NCBI GenBank assembly: GCA_029242545.1
Contig: JAQWTV010000132.1
Span: 1-50,745, forward strand
Direction of reading: 5' to 3'
Origin: Roseibacillus sp.
Lineage (GTDB): Bacteria > Verrucomicrobiota > Verrucomicrobiia > Verrucomicrobiales > Akkermansiaceae
DNA: 50,745 bases
This document shows, piece after piece, positions 18,258 through 26,519 of the stretch. Numbering within the stretch: the first letter of the stretch is position 1; every line of letters begins with the position of its first letter. The notes under the pieces are model-generated. The model searched no databases. It was given only the letters and a program-made list of their open reading frames with translations, and was not told the origin of the DNA. The translations under genes and the position numbers were made by a program.

Positions 18258-20138
18258 ATGGCTGACGAGAAAGAGAGAAAGACTCTGGGGGAAAGAAATC
18301 AGATGAGCGACCTGGAGCGTCTGAGGCACTCCTGTGCCCATGTAATGGCGACAGCCATCTCCAGGCTTTGGCCTGATGCTCAATTTGCCGCAGGACCACC
18401 CGTGGAGGGTGGCTTTTACTACGACCTTGAATTATTACATCGTATTTCTCCCGATGACTTCCCCGCAATCGAGGCGGAAATGAAAAAGGTGGTTAAGGAG
18501 AATCAGGTCTTCGAGCGGCAAGTGATCGACCGGGAAAAGGCAATGGAGTTGGCTCAGAGTGGGCGTCTTGCGGCCCTGGGGCACAGGGATGTGCCCTCCG
18601 TTTTCAAGGTGGATCTCTTGGAAGGAATTCCGGACGGAGAGGAAATTTCACTCTTCAAAAATGGCGAATTCTGGGATCTGTGCGCCGGACCGCACGTTGG
18701 GCGAACCGGAAATTGCAAGGCCTTCAAATTAATGAGCGTGGCGAGTGCCTTCTACAAGGGGGACTCGGACAACCAGCAGCTCCAGCGTATTTATGGAACC
18801 TGTTTTAAGAACAAGACATTGCTTGCCGAGCATCTCGAGCGTCTCGAGGAAGCAAAAAAGCGGGACCACAGGCGGCTCGGCAGGGAGCTAGGCCTCTTCC
18901 ATTTTGATGAGATGGTAGGCCAGGGACTGCCGCTGTGGAAACCCAAGGGATCCATTATCCGCCGTCAGCTTCAGGATTTCATTGCAAAGGAGCTTGATAA
19001 GCAGGGGTATTCTCAGGTCTTCACGCCTCATATTGGCAAGCTGGACCTCTACAGGACCAGTGGTCATTTCCCCTACTATGAGGAGAGTCAATACCCACCC
19101 TTTGCAGAACGCGAAGCGCTCAAGAAGCTTTCCGAGGATAAGAGTAGCTGCGGAGAACTCATGAATTCTCTTCGGACGGGTGCGGTGGAAGGCTTCATGT
19201 TGAAGCCCATGAATTGCCCGCATCATATCCGTATCTTTGCGAGTGATCACCATAGCTATCGTGACTTGCCGGTTCGCCTCGCAGAGTTTGGAACGGTTTA
19301 TCGTTGGGAGCAAAGTGGTGAGCTGGGTGGTATCACAAGGACCCGTTCCTTCACGCAGGACGATGCGCATCTTTTTTGCACGCCGGAACAGCTAGGCCCG
19401 GAAATCCAAGGTTGCCTCGGACTCGTGAAGAAGGTCTTTGGCGCTCTTGGGATGTCCGATTATACCGTTCGTCTTTCCCTGCGTGATCCGGATTCCTCTA
19501 AATATGTCGGAGACCCGGAAAACTGGGACAAGGCCGAGGAGGCCTTACGTGAAGCGGTTCAGACTCTTGGGGTAGACTACACTGAAGAGCCCGGTGAGGC
19601 CGCTTTCTATGGACCCAAAATTGATTTTGTGGTGAAAGACGTGATTGGGCGGGAGTGGCAGCTTGGAACGGTACAGGTGGATTACAATTTGCCCGAGCGA
19701 TTTGATCTCAGCTATGTCGGGTCTGATAATAAGCCCCATCGGCCTGTGATGATCCATCGAGCTCCATTCGGTTCCCTGGAGCGATTTGTCGGTCTTCTCA
19801 TTGAGCATTTCGAGGGTAAGTTCCCGGTCTGGCTCGCCCCTGAGCAGGTGCGGGTCTTGTCTATCTCGGAGAAGCATAATTCCTACGCTACTGAGGTTCT
19901 CCAAAGGCTTGCGGATGCAGGGGTCAGAGCCTCCAGTGACCTCACAGGTGACAAGATTGGGGCCAAGATTCGTCTTGCGAGGCTCGATCGCATACCCTAT
20001 ATGCTCGTCACTGGCGCGCGCGAAGAAGAGTCACAGAGTGTGAGCGTGCGTCACCGGGATCGTGAAGATCTCGGGAGTATGACTCTCAATGATTTTGTCG
20101 GCCAAGTATGCGAAGAAATTCGAAACCGCTCGTTATGA
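18258..20138 (+). CDS. thrS: Threonyl-tRNA synthetase lacking the TGS domain
   Basis: 626 residues from the ATG at 18258; the ATG at 18303, with GGGGGAAAG ahead of it, is a good alternative. The protein starts almost directly at the editing domain (LRHSCAHVMATAI, ending with the HxxxH/C-H zinc-type motif CAGPHVGRTG). The class II core has MNCPHHI, the catalytic RTRSFTQDDAHLFC, and GTVQVDYNLPERFDL with HRAPFGSLERF. The C-terminal anticodon domain follows (VRVLSISEKHNSYA). The usual N-terminal TGS domain of about 60 residues is missing. A short insert lies before the catalytic cysteine. thrS-infC adjacency is widely conserved. Confidence 0.96.
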   Translation: MADEKERKTLGERNQMSDLERLRHSCAHVMATAISRLWPDAQFAAGPPVEGGFYYDLELLHRISPDDFPAIEAEMKKVVKENQVFERQVIDREKAMELAQSGRLAALGHRDVPSVFKVDLLEGIPDGEEISLFKNGEFWDLCAGPHVGRTGNCKAFKLMSVASAFYKGDSDNQQLQRIYGTCFKNKTLLAEHLERLEEAKKRDHRRLGRELGLFHFDEMVGQGLPLWKPKGSIIRRQLQDFIAKELDKQGYSQVFTPHIGKLDLYRTSGHFPYYEESQYPPFAEREALKKLSEDKSSCGELMNSLRTGAVEGFMLKPMNCPHHIRIFASDHHSYRDLPVRLAEFGTVYRWEQSGELGGITRTRSFTQDDAHLFCTPEQLGPEIQGCLGLVKKVFGALGMSDYTVRLSLRDPDSSKYVGDPENWDKAEEALREAVQTLGVDYTEEPGEAAFYGPKIDFVVKDVIGREWQLGTVQVDYNLPERFDLSYVGSDNKPHRPVMIHRAPFGSLERFVGLLIEHFEGKFPVWLAPEQVRVLSISEKHNSYATEVLQRLADAGVRASSDLTGDKIGAKIRLARLDRIPYMLVTGAREEESQSVSVRHRDREDLGSMTLNDFVGQVCEEIRNRSL

Positions 20139-20259
20139 GTGGATCTGAGATTTGTTGCTTTCAATGAAACGGCAACACAATCAACTAATCTTGGCAGAGC
20201 GCCGCGGCGTTTCAATTTGCGGATAACCTCCGCACCCTCAACAACACACACGAGATACT

Positions 20260-20964
20260 ATCGCTAAGAAAAAGAAGAAGAGGTTTCGCCCGCGCCGGGA
20301 CATGACCCGGGTGAATGAGCGAATCAGGGCCCCAAGAGTAAGAGTGGTATCAGGCAAGGGAGAGCAGCTTGGGGTCATGGACACCCGAGAGGCCGTCCAG
20401 AGAGCCAAGGCGATCGGGTTTGATCTGGTCGAGGTTGCCTCCAATGCGGATCCTCCGGTTTGCCGTGTAGTCGATTACGGCAAGTGGAAGTATGAGCAGT
20501 CCAAGCTCAAAAAGACGAGTAAGAGCAAGTCTGTTACCCGTCTGAAGGAGGTCAAATTCCGAGTGCGCACTGAACAGCACGATTACAATATCAAGCTGGG
20601 GAGGATTGAATCCTTCCTGGACGAAGGACACAAAGTCCGTGTTCAGCTGCAGTTCCGGGGGCGGGAGAATGCTCACAGAGAGCTGGGGTTTGAAAAACTG
20701 GAGCGAGTTAAAGGAGACCTGAAAACGATGGGGAACGTTGATCAGGAGCCCAAGTTGGTGGGAAGAAATGTTGTGATGGTCCTGTCGCCGCTTCCGGCAA
20801 GCAAGCGAGAGCGGAAGTTTAAGTTGAGTCACGGTGATCTCATCGAGGAAGATGACTTTGATGAGGACGATCTCGATGAAGAAGATCTCGGTGAGGAGGA
20901 AGAGGAGGATGCTCAAGAGGAGGATGCAGGCGATACGAGCGTGGAGGAAGATGATTCGAGGTAA
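20260..20964 (+). CDS. infC: Translation initiation factor IF-3, ATC start codon
   Basis: 234 residues if read from the ATC at 20260. The in-frame TAA at 20224 and the absence of ATG, GTG or TTG until the ATG at 20302 leave ATC as the only start giving the full basic N-terminus (I/M-AKKKKKRFRPRRD, then MTRVNERIRAPRVR). Rare start codons in infC are known from E. coli (AUU), where IF-3 discriminates against them and so represses itself. IF3-N (IGFDLVEVASNADPPVCRVVDYGK) and IF3-C (EVKFRVRTEQHDYNIKL) are complete. An acidic tail of about 45 residues (Asp/Glu runs) follows. rpmI and rplT, usually next, are absent. Confidence 0.94.
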   Translation: MAKKKKKRFRPRRDMTRVNERIRAPRVRVVSGKGEQLGVMDTREAVQRAKAIGFDLVEVASNADPPVCRVVDYGKWKYEQSKLKKTSKSKSVTRLKEVKFRVRTEQHDYNIKLGRIESFLDEGHKVRVQLQFRGRENAHRELGFEKLERVKGDLKTMGNVDQEPKLVGRNVVMVLSPLPASKRERKFKLSHGDLIEEDDFDEDDLDEEDLGEEEEEDAQEEDAGDTSVEEDDSR

Positions 20965-20990
20965 GGCTTAGTCCTGCTTTTTTGGAAGAG

Positions 20991-21725
20991 ATGGACGGAT
21001 GCCTGCTTCTTTTTGATATTGATGGGACTCTTATTGATGCGGGGGGCGCAGGGGTAGGGGCGATCCGTCTCGCAGCCCGAGATCTTTATGGTGACCAGAT
21101 CGCGGTGCCTGAGCTTGATGTTCGAGGAACCACAGATGCAGCTCTGGCGCGAAAGCTTTTGCCCTCGATAGGGGCAGAGGTTACCCCGGATAGCATTGCC
21201 CAACTTTACGAGGCATATCTGGTTCGACTGCGTGAGAAATTTCAGGAGGAGAATCCGGAGGCGATAATTCTTCCGGGGGTGCTTGAACTGCTGGATATCT
21301 TAAGAAAGAAAGGAGTCACCATGGGGCTGCTTACGGGGAATATTGAGGCTGGTGCATGGATCAAATTAGAGAGCTTTGGGTTGGATCAATACTTCTCTTT
21401 TGGTGCTTTTGGAGATGAACATCCAGAGCGGGATAAACTTGGCCCTGAAGCCCTTGCTACAGCTGAGAGGGTCCATCAACGCAGGTTCAACCCCGCGGCA
21501 TCGGTTGTCATTGGGGACACTCCGCGTGATATTTCCTGTGGTCGTGTGATTGGGGCCTCTACTCTCGTGGTGGCGACGGGCGCATATTCGATCGAGGAGC
21601 TCTCCGGGCACAACCCCACTCTGGCTGTAAGATCGCTGGAGGAATCGGAAGCAATTCTCGATCTGGTAGCAGGATGTTCCCGGGCGAATGCTCCGGATTC
21701 AGGATCTGGCGACTCGCCTGTTTGA
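20991..21725 (+). CDS. HAD-family hydrolase, phosphoglycolate-phosphatase-like
   Basis: 244 residues from the ATG at 20991 (an in-frame TTG lies nine bases earlier). All HAD motifs are present: LFDIDGTLID (nucleophile and acid Asp), GLLTGN (motif II), the lysine region ERDKLGPEAL, and VVIGDTPRDISCG (motif IV). The helical C1 cap and a final LEESEAILDLV fit the Gph/PGP subfamily, which removes phosphate from small organic phosphates. It lies 26 bases after infC and is probably co-transcribed. The substrate cannot be told. Confidence 0.88.
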   Translation: MDGCLLLFDIDGTLIDAGGAGVGAIRLAARDLYGDQIAVPELDVRGTTDAALARKLLPSIGAEVTPDSIAQLYEAYLVRLREKFQEENPEAIILPGVLELLDILRKKGVTMGLLTGNIEAGAWIKLESFGLDQYFSFGAFGDEHPERDKLGPEALATAERVHQRRFNPAASVVIGDTPRDISCGRVIGASTLVVATGAYSIEELSGHNPTLAVRSLEESEAILDLVAGCSRANAPDSGSGDSPV

Positions 21726-21743
21726 CATAGGTGGGATCACACG

Positions 21744-22445
21744 ATGTCTCAGCAGCTTTACCATTTGCTCTCTGGAGCCTGGCCTCTAGTGGCAGAGAGC
21801 AAACAGCTTAGGTGTGTGCCCCCGGAAGAGATGGATGATTTGTGGGTGGAAGGGTGGCGTAATTTTGGCCCTGATTTCTTCAGGGCCAGCCTCATGAGCG
21901 ATCGGAGCTGCCTGAAAAGGCAGATCCCGTTGAGAATTAAGGTGGATCCTTTTAGGCAGTCGCGGAGCCAGAGGAGAACATTCAAAATGAATGCGGACCT
22001 CAAGGTTTCCTGCGGAGAGGCATCTCCGGGAAGTTCGGAACAGGCCCTTTTCGATCTCCATAAGAGCCGCTTTGTGGAAAACGTCCCCAATAGCCTCGGG
22101 GATTTCCTTGGGGCTGGTCCGGAAGCATATCCGTGTGAATGTCGGCAGTTCAGTGTCTATCTTGAGGGCCAACTGATTGCGATTAGCTTCATGGCGCTTG
22201 GACGAAGGTCTTGCTCCAGTATTTATGCGGCATTCGACCCAGCTTTTTCCCGTCGAAGGTTGGGGGTGTATACCATGCTGGCTGAGTTAGAATTTGCGCG
22301 GGAGCACGAGTTGGAATTCTATTACATTGGCTACGCCACAATCGAACCCAGCTGCTATGATTACAAAAAGCAGTTTAGTTCATTGGAATATTACGGCTGG
22401 GAGGAGCGATGGTTAAGAGGGGAAGATCTGAGTAAAGTGAGCTAG
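21744..22445 (+). CDS. Arginyl/leucyl-tRNA-protein transferase homologue (ATE/Bpt family)
   Basis: 233 residues. The C-terminal ATE domain (residues about 85-225) is recognisable: LFDLHKSRF, the GNAT-like core CRQFSVYLEGQLIAISFMAL, AAFDPAFSRRRLGVYTMLAE, and YYIGYATIEPSCYDYKKQF before YYGWEERW. This family moves Arg or Leu from tRNA to the N-terminus of proteins, marking them for ClpS-ClpAP. The N-terminal part has no CxC/CC iron-sulfur or zinc-type pair typical of ATE/Bpt, so the N-terminal regulatory module looks changed or lost. The order HAD-ATE suggests an operon with infC; spacing is 18 bases. Confidence 0.78.
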   Translation: MSQQLYHLLSGAWPLVAESKQLRCVPPEEMDDLWVEGWRNFGPDFFRASLMSDRSCLKRQIPLRIKVDPFRQSRSQRRTFKMNADLKVSCGEASPGSSEQALFDLHKSRFVENVPNSLGDFLGAGPEAYPCECRQFSVYLEGQLIAISFMALGRRSCSSIYAAFDPAFSRRRLGVYTMLAELEFAREHELEFYYIGYATIEPSCYDYKKQFSSLEYYGWEERWLRGEDLSKVS

Positions 22446-22510
22446 CGGTGGTGCGCTAAGTCGGCTCTGCGGGTTGCATTTCTGATGAAATTCATCTATC
22501 CCTTGGATTG

Positions 22511-24151
22511 ATGCGAAGATCTAATCGAAGGACATTGCTGCGGGATTCCTCCTTGGCAGGTGCTTCACTCCTGTTGCCCCAGAAGGGATATTGCCGCCGG
22601 GAGCCAAGGTCGGCACGGACGATCTCAATTTTTCATACCACGGACCTCCATGGTCATATTCGTCCGACTCAGACTTATGGAGGGATAGCGAATGTAGGTG
22701 GACTTGCCCGGTGTGCGGCGCAGATCCGAAAATGGCGAAAGAGTAATCCGCATTCTCTTCTGTTGGACATGGGAGACGTTTATCAGGGCACCGCCGTGGG
22801 ATGGATGACGCGGGGGCGTCTGATGATCGATCTCTTCAATAAATTACAATATGACGCATGGGTTATAGGGAATCATGAGTTCGATTGGGGCCCCGAGGTT
22901 GTTCTTGATGCGGTCAGCCGTTCAACCATGCCTGTTCTGACCGGAAACCTCAAAATCGAGGGGAAACAGGCTGGGACTCTGAACGACCCTGCGCATCCAT
23001 TGTCGAGAATCACCCCTCATATGGTGAAGACAGTTGGCGGCTTCCGGATTGGATTGATCGGGCTGACAACCCCAGGCCTTCCTTACTGGCTACGACCAGA
23101 ACTTTTGATGGGATTTGAGCCCACTGATCCAGTTGATACCCTTCGAGCAAGCCTCCGATACCTGCGGGAGGAAGCCAAGGTCGACGCAGTAGTGGTCTGT
23201 GGCCATATGGGTCTGAGAGAAGTTGACGACTTCGCTAATCCTGTCAGAGCGCTCCTTGAATTAGAGGATGGGCCTGATGTTTACCTTGCGGGACATACTC
23301 ACCGGGATCATCCCAGCCAGTTTGAAAATAAGACGCTCTACACGCAGGCGGACTACTTCGGGATCCATTGTGGCAGGGTAGACCTTTCTTTTGACATGGA
23401 GAGTCGAAGGATAGTCGAGAAGAGGGCTCAGTCCATTCTGATGGATGAACGGATACCGGAGGATCCCCTCGTGCTTGAGGCGGCCTCGGAGGATTTGCAA
23501 GACGCGGAGGGGTATCTTTCGGGTGAGCTTGGAGAGCTGAAAGTTGAACTATCCGGTAAACGGGTGGAGCCGGGAATGCCAAGCTCGCTACAGTCCCTGA
23601 TTTCTTCTTCGGCAATCCATGCGGCCAGAAAAGAGGGGATTCAGGCAGATGGTGTTTTTCATGGGACTTTTGGAGGCGGAAAAGTTCTGCCGGGTAAGAA
23701 GACAATCGCGGATGCCTGGGAAATCCTGCCTTATGATAATCGGCTGCTCGTGCTGAATCTTAACCGGGAGGAGCTGGTTGGAGTGATTAATGAATCAATG
23801 GAGGCAGGTGGTGACCGAGCCCTTTTCGGGTTTGAGGTAATATTCGCTAAAGCGGAGGCTCCTAAGGGAGAAACTGGAAGAAGAAGGTTTGTTCGGGAGC
23901 TGAGGTCGCTACGGGAATCAGAGTCGGTCCCAAGGAGTCACCGTTACTCGATCGTGTTTAATTCCTATGATGCTCAGTCGGGGGGGAAGAAACTCATGCG
24001 TTTGAGGGCCCTCGCCCAGAATCCCGAGTGCAAACCGAGGCTGCTCCAGCCAAATAGTCGCGAGGCGCTGGTTGACTTCTTTGCGGACGTTGGCCCGGTC
24101 ACCGCGGATTCGATCGCGCCACATTCAGTATCGCGGGAAGATCGAAAATAG
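22511..24151 (+). CDS. Tat-exported metallophosphatase, 5'-nucleotidase/UshA family
   Basis: 546 residues from the ATG at 22511. The N-terminus NRRTLLRDSSLAGASLLLP is a twin-arginine signal. The calcineurin-like phosphatase domain has FHTTDLHGHI (DxH), DMGDVYQGT (GD), IGNHEFDWG (GNHE), VVCGHMG and LAGHTHRDHP (GHxH), the full dinuclear metal set. The C-terminal 5'-nucleotidase domain follows, with ADAWEILPYDNRLLVLNL. It probably hydrolyses nucleotides or UDP-sugars in the periplasm. It faces the DAHP synthase gene and ends 14 bases before it. Confidence 0.88.
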   Translation: MRRSNRRTLLRDSSLAGASLLLPQKGYCRREPRSARTISIFHTTDLHGHIRPTQTYGGIANVGGLARCAAQIRKWRKSNPHSLLLDMGDVYQGTAVGWMTRGRLMIDLFNKLQYDAWVIGNHEFDWGPEVVLDAVSRSTMPVLTGNLKIEGKQAGTLNDPAHPLSRITPHMVKTVGGFRIGLIGLTTPGLPYWLRPELLMGFEPTDPVDTLRASLRYLREEAKVDAVVVCGHMGLREVDDFANPVRALLELEDGPDVYLAGHTHRDHPSQFENKTLYTQADYFGIHCGRVDLSFDMESRRIVEKRAQSILMDERIPEDPLVLEAASEDLQDAEGYLSGELGELKVELSGKRVEPGMPSSLQSLISSSAIHAARKEGIQADGVFHGTFGGGKVLPGKKTIADAWEILPYDNRLLVLNLNREELVGVINESMEAGGDRALFGFEVIFAKAEAPKGETGRRRFVRELRSLRESESVPRSHRYSIVFNSYDAQSGGKKLMRLRALAQNPECKPRLLQPNSREALVDFFADVGPVTADSIAPHSVSREDRK

Positions 24152-24165
24152 TGAGTTTCACGCCC

Positions 24166-25215
24166 TTAAAGCGCGGATGCTGCAGACCGAAGAAGCCTTT
24201 CGGTAGTTTCCCAGTCAATACAGCTATCGGTGATAGACTGACCATAGGTCAGGTCTCCGCGTGGCCGGGGAAACGATTGATTTCCGGATAGTAAATTGCT
24301 TTCCAGCATGGCCCCTGCAATCCCTGTGTTGCCGTGGGCCCGCTGGCGAACAATATCCTCAAAGACAGCAGGCATTTTTTCGTGATCCTTTGCACAGTTA
24401 GCGTGAGAGGCATCGATCATAAGGGAGGGGTGGAAGCCTGACTGCTCAATGTGCTCAAGAGCGGATCGAACATTGTCCTGCTGGTAATTGGGGCCTTTCT
24501 CGCCACCGCGGAGGATCACATGACAGTCAGGGTTGCCTGAGGTTGAGACCGCGGAAGCGATACCCTCCTCGGAAACACCCAGAAATGTTTGAGGCTTGGT
24601 GGCTGCGCCGATTGCATTGATTGCGGCTTTAAGGTCACCACTTATCGTGTTCTTAAAGCCGATCGGCATTGAGAGGCCTGAGGCCATCTGGCGATGAGTC
24701 TGGCTCTCACTAGTTCTGGCTCCTATTGCCGACCAGCTGATCAGATCAGCAATATACTGCGGAGTGATCGGATCCAGAAGCTCGGTGGCGGTTGGAATAT
24801 CGAGAGAAATTACCTCACGGAGGAATTCCCGGGCGATTGTAAGACCCCGTGGAATGTTATCCGTTCCATCGAGGTCCGGATCCATGATCAAGCCCTTCCA
24901 TCCGACCGTAGTGCGCGGCTTTTCGAAGTAGACTCTCATGACGAGGTAAAGGCGTTCTCTCAGCTCGTTAGCCAGGGTGCGAAAGCGTTTTGCATATTCG
25001 AGGCCAGCCTGCGTGTCATGAATGGAGCAGGGGCCTGCGATAACGAGAAGGCGCTGATCCCGTCCGCCAAGAATATTTCGAATTGTCTCCCGGCTTTGCG
25101 CAACGAAGGCTGCCTGCTGCTCGCTCCGGGAAATCTCGGACAAGATAAAAGCTGGCGATGGCAGCGGAATATTCCGGACAACGTGAAGATCAGCGACTTG
25201 TGGATTCGGATTCAT
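24166..25215 (-). CDS. 3-deoxy-7-phosphoheptulonate (DAHP) synthase, class I alpha
   Basis: 349 residues from the ATG at 25215; an in-frame ATG at 25299 would add 28 basic residues without family similarity. Diagnostic motifs are LLVIAGPCSIHD, MRVYFEKPRTTVGWKGLIMD with DPDLDG, SWSAIGARTSESQTHRQMAS, and IGFKNTISGDL; the metal ligands are in MIDASHANCAKDHEK and the C-terminal SITDSCIDWETT. It makes DAHP, the first step of the shikimate pathway. This is the AroF/G/H type, usually feedback-inhibited by an aromatic amino acid. Which one cannot be read with confidence. The leader has a long inverted repeat; see findings. Confidence 0.95.
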   Translation of the reverse strand: MNPNPQVADLHVVRNIPLPSPAFILSEISRSEQQAAFVAQSRETIRNILGGRDQRLLVIAGPCSIHDTQAGLEYAKRFRTLANELRERLYLVMRVYFEKPRTTVGWKGLIMDPDLDGTDNIPRGLTIAREFLREVISLDIPTATELLDPITPQYIADLISWSAIGARTSESQTHRQMASGLSMPIGFKNTISGDLKAAINAIGAATKPQTFLGVSEEGIASAVSTSGNPDCHVILRGGEKGPNYQQDNVRSALEHIEQSGFHPSLMIDASHANCAKDHEKMPAVFEDIVRQRAHGNTGIAGAMLESNLLSGNQSFPRPRGDLTYGQSITDSCIDWETTERLLRSAASAL

Positions 25216-25246
25216 GTGGCGGCGACTACGTCGAGATTTCAGGTGC

Positions 25247-25297
25247 GGACTTGTCCGGGGCCTTGGGCAAAAAGAGACCCAGTGAACCCCCAAGTCC
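25247..25297 (-). promoter_or_regulatory. Inverted repeat in the DAHP synthase leader
   Basis: GGACTTG (25247-25253) and CAAGTCC (25291-25297) form a 7-bp perfect repeat about 30-80 bases upstream of the gene start. Inner CTTGGG/CCC-rich arms allow an alternative stem with a TTTTT in the loop on the minus strand. It could be an operator or an attenuator; nothing shows which. Confidence 0.25.
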
Positions 25298-25393
25298 ACG
25301 AAAAAAAGAGGAAAGGCCCGGCGTGACCGACCCCTGCTCCGGAGTAAATCACTTTTCCCTTCCGTGCCAAGGACGGCCTTCTAGTCTCCGTCC

Positions 25394-26470
25394 ATGGTGA
25401 CAAATTCTGAGACGCTGCTGAGACAGTTTACCGAAGCCCACGGGCCATCTGGATTTGAGAGCGAAGTCCGTGCCTTGTTCGTTGAGGAGCTTGAAGGGCT
25501 GGGTCATTTTTCTGCTGACCGGACGGGTTCGGTGGTATGTGACATGGGAGGAGAAGGGCCTCGAGTCTTACTCGAGGCCCACATGGATGAAGTGGGGTTT
25601 CGCGTGCAATCGATTACTTCTGGGGGATTTCTCAAGATGATTGCAGTCGGAGGCTGGTGGCCCCACGTCGTGCTTGCACAACAGTTGGTAGTAAAAACAA
25701 AGGATGGCGACAAAATCGTAGGAGTTGTGGGATCGAAGCCTCCTCATTTTCTCCCTCAGGCTGAACGAGGGAAGGTGATGCCACTCGAAAGCATGTTTGT
25801 TGATATTGGAGCGACCTCGAGGGATGAGGTTCAGGAGATGGGCATCCAGCTTGGAGATCCCATCGCTCCCAGAACAAATTTTGAGCCTATGGGTCGAAAG
25901 GGCCGTTTTGTAGCCAAGGCCTTTGATAATCGGGTTGGTATGTCTGCAGTGGTGGAAGCGGGTCAGAAATTAGCAGCGGAGGAGAGAGTTAACCAGGTGT
26001 TGCTTGCCGGAAGCGTTCAGGAAGAACTGGGCTTGCGGGGGGCGAGAACTCTTGCCCGGCATGCCAAACCAGATGTGGCTATCATTCTGGAGGGCACTCC
26101 TGCCGACGACACCCCTGGATTCCAGCCGGATGAATCGCAAGCTACCGTAGAATCTGGAGTGCAGATTCGAATGCATGATCCCACTGCGGTTATGAATCCC
26201 AGACTGGCCGATCTTGCGATTGCAACCGCTCAAGAGGAAGATATCCCATTTCAGCTAGCTGTCCGACGAGGGGGCGGGACCGATGCAGGGGAAATGCACC
26301 TGTCTGGAGAGGGAGTGCCCTGTGTAGTGCTGGGAGTCCCTGCCCGTTATATACATTCGCATAACAGCATAATCGACATTGCTGATTACAAGGCCATGGT
26401 GAACCTGAGTGTGGCTCTTATCAGGCGGTTGGGATCTGAGCAGGTTTCTAATCTCGTAAAATATCTCTAG
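25394..26470 (+). CDS. M42-family metallo-aminopeptidase (glutamyl aminopeptidase/endoglucanase type)
   Basis: 358 residues from the ATG at 25394. The M42 metal and catalytic motifs occur in order: EAHMDEVGF, FDNRVGMSAV, QEELGLRGA (catalytic Glu and ligand), EGTPADD, and GGGTDAGEM, ending ARYIHSHNSI. These cytosolic, tetrahedral dodecameric enzymes trim peptides; some were named endoglucanases by mistake. It is divergent from the DAHP synthase gene and 49 bases upstream of lgt, on the same strand. Confidence 0.93.
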   Translation: MVTNSETLLRQFTEAHGPSGFESEVRALFVEELEGLGHFSADRTGSVVCDMGGEGPRVLLEAHMDEVGFRVQSITSGGFLKMIAVGGWWPHVVLAQQLVVKTKDGDKIVGVVGSKPPHFLPQAERGKVMPLESMFVDIGATSRDEVQEMGIQLGDPIAPRTNFEPMGRKGRFVAKAFDNRVGMSAVVEAGQKLAAEERVNQVLLAGSVQEELGLRGARTLARHAKPDVAIILEGTPADDTPGFQPDESQATVESGVQIRMHDPTAVMNPRLADLAIATAQEEDIPFQLAVRRGGGTDAGEMHLSGEGVPCVVLGVPARYIHSHNSIIDIADYKAMVNLSVALIRRLGSEQVSNLVKYL

Positions 26471-26519
26471 GTCTGGCAACTCAAGACCTCATGCAATCCC
26501 AACTTTGTCTTACTAGTTC

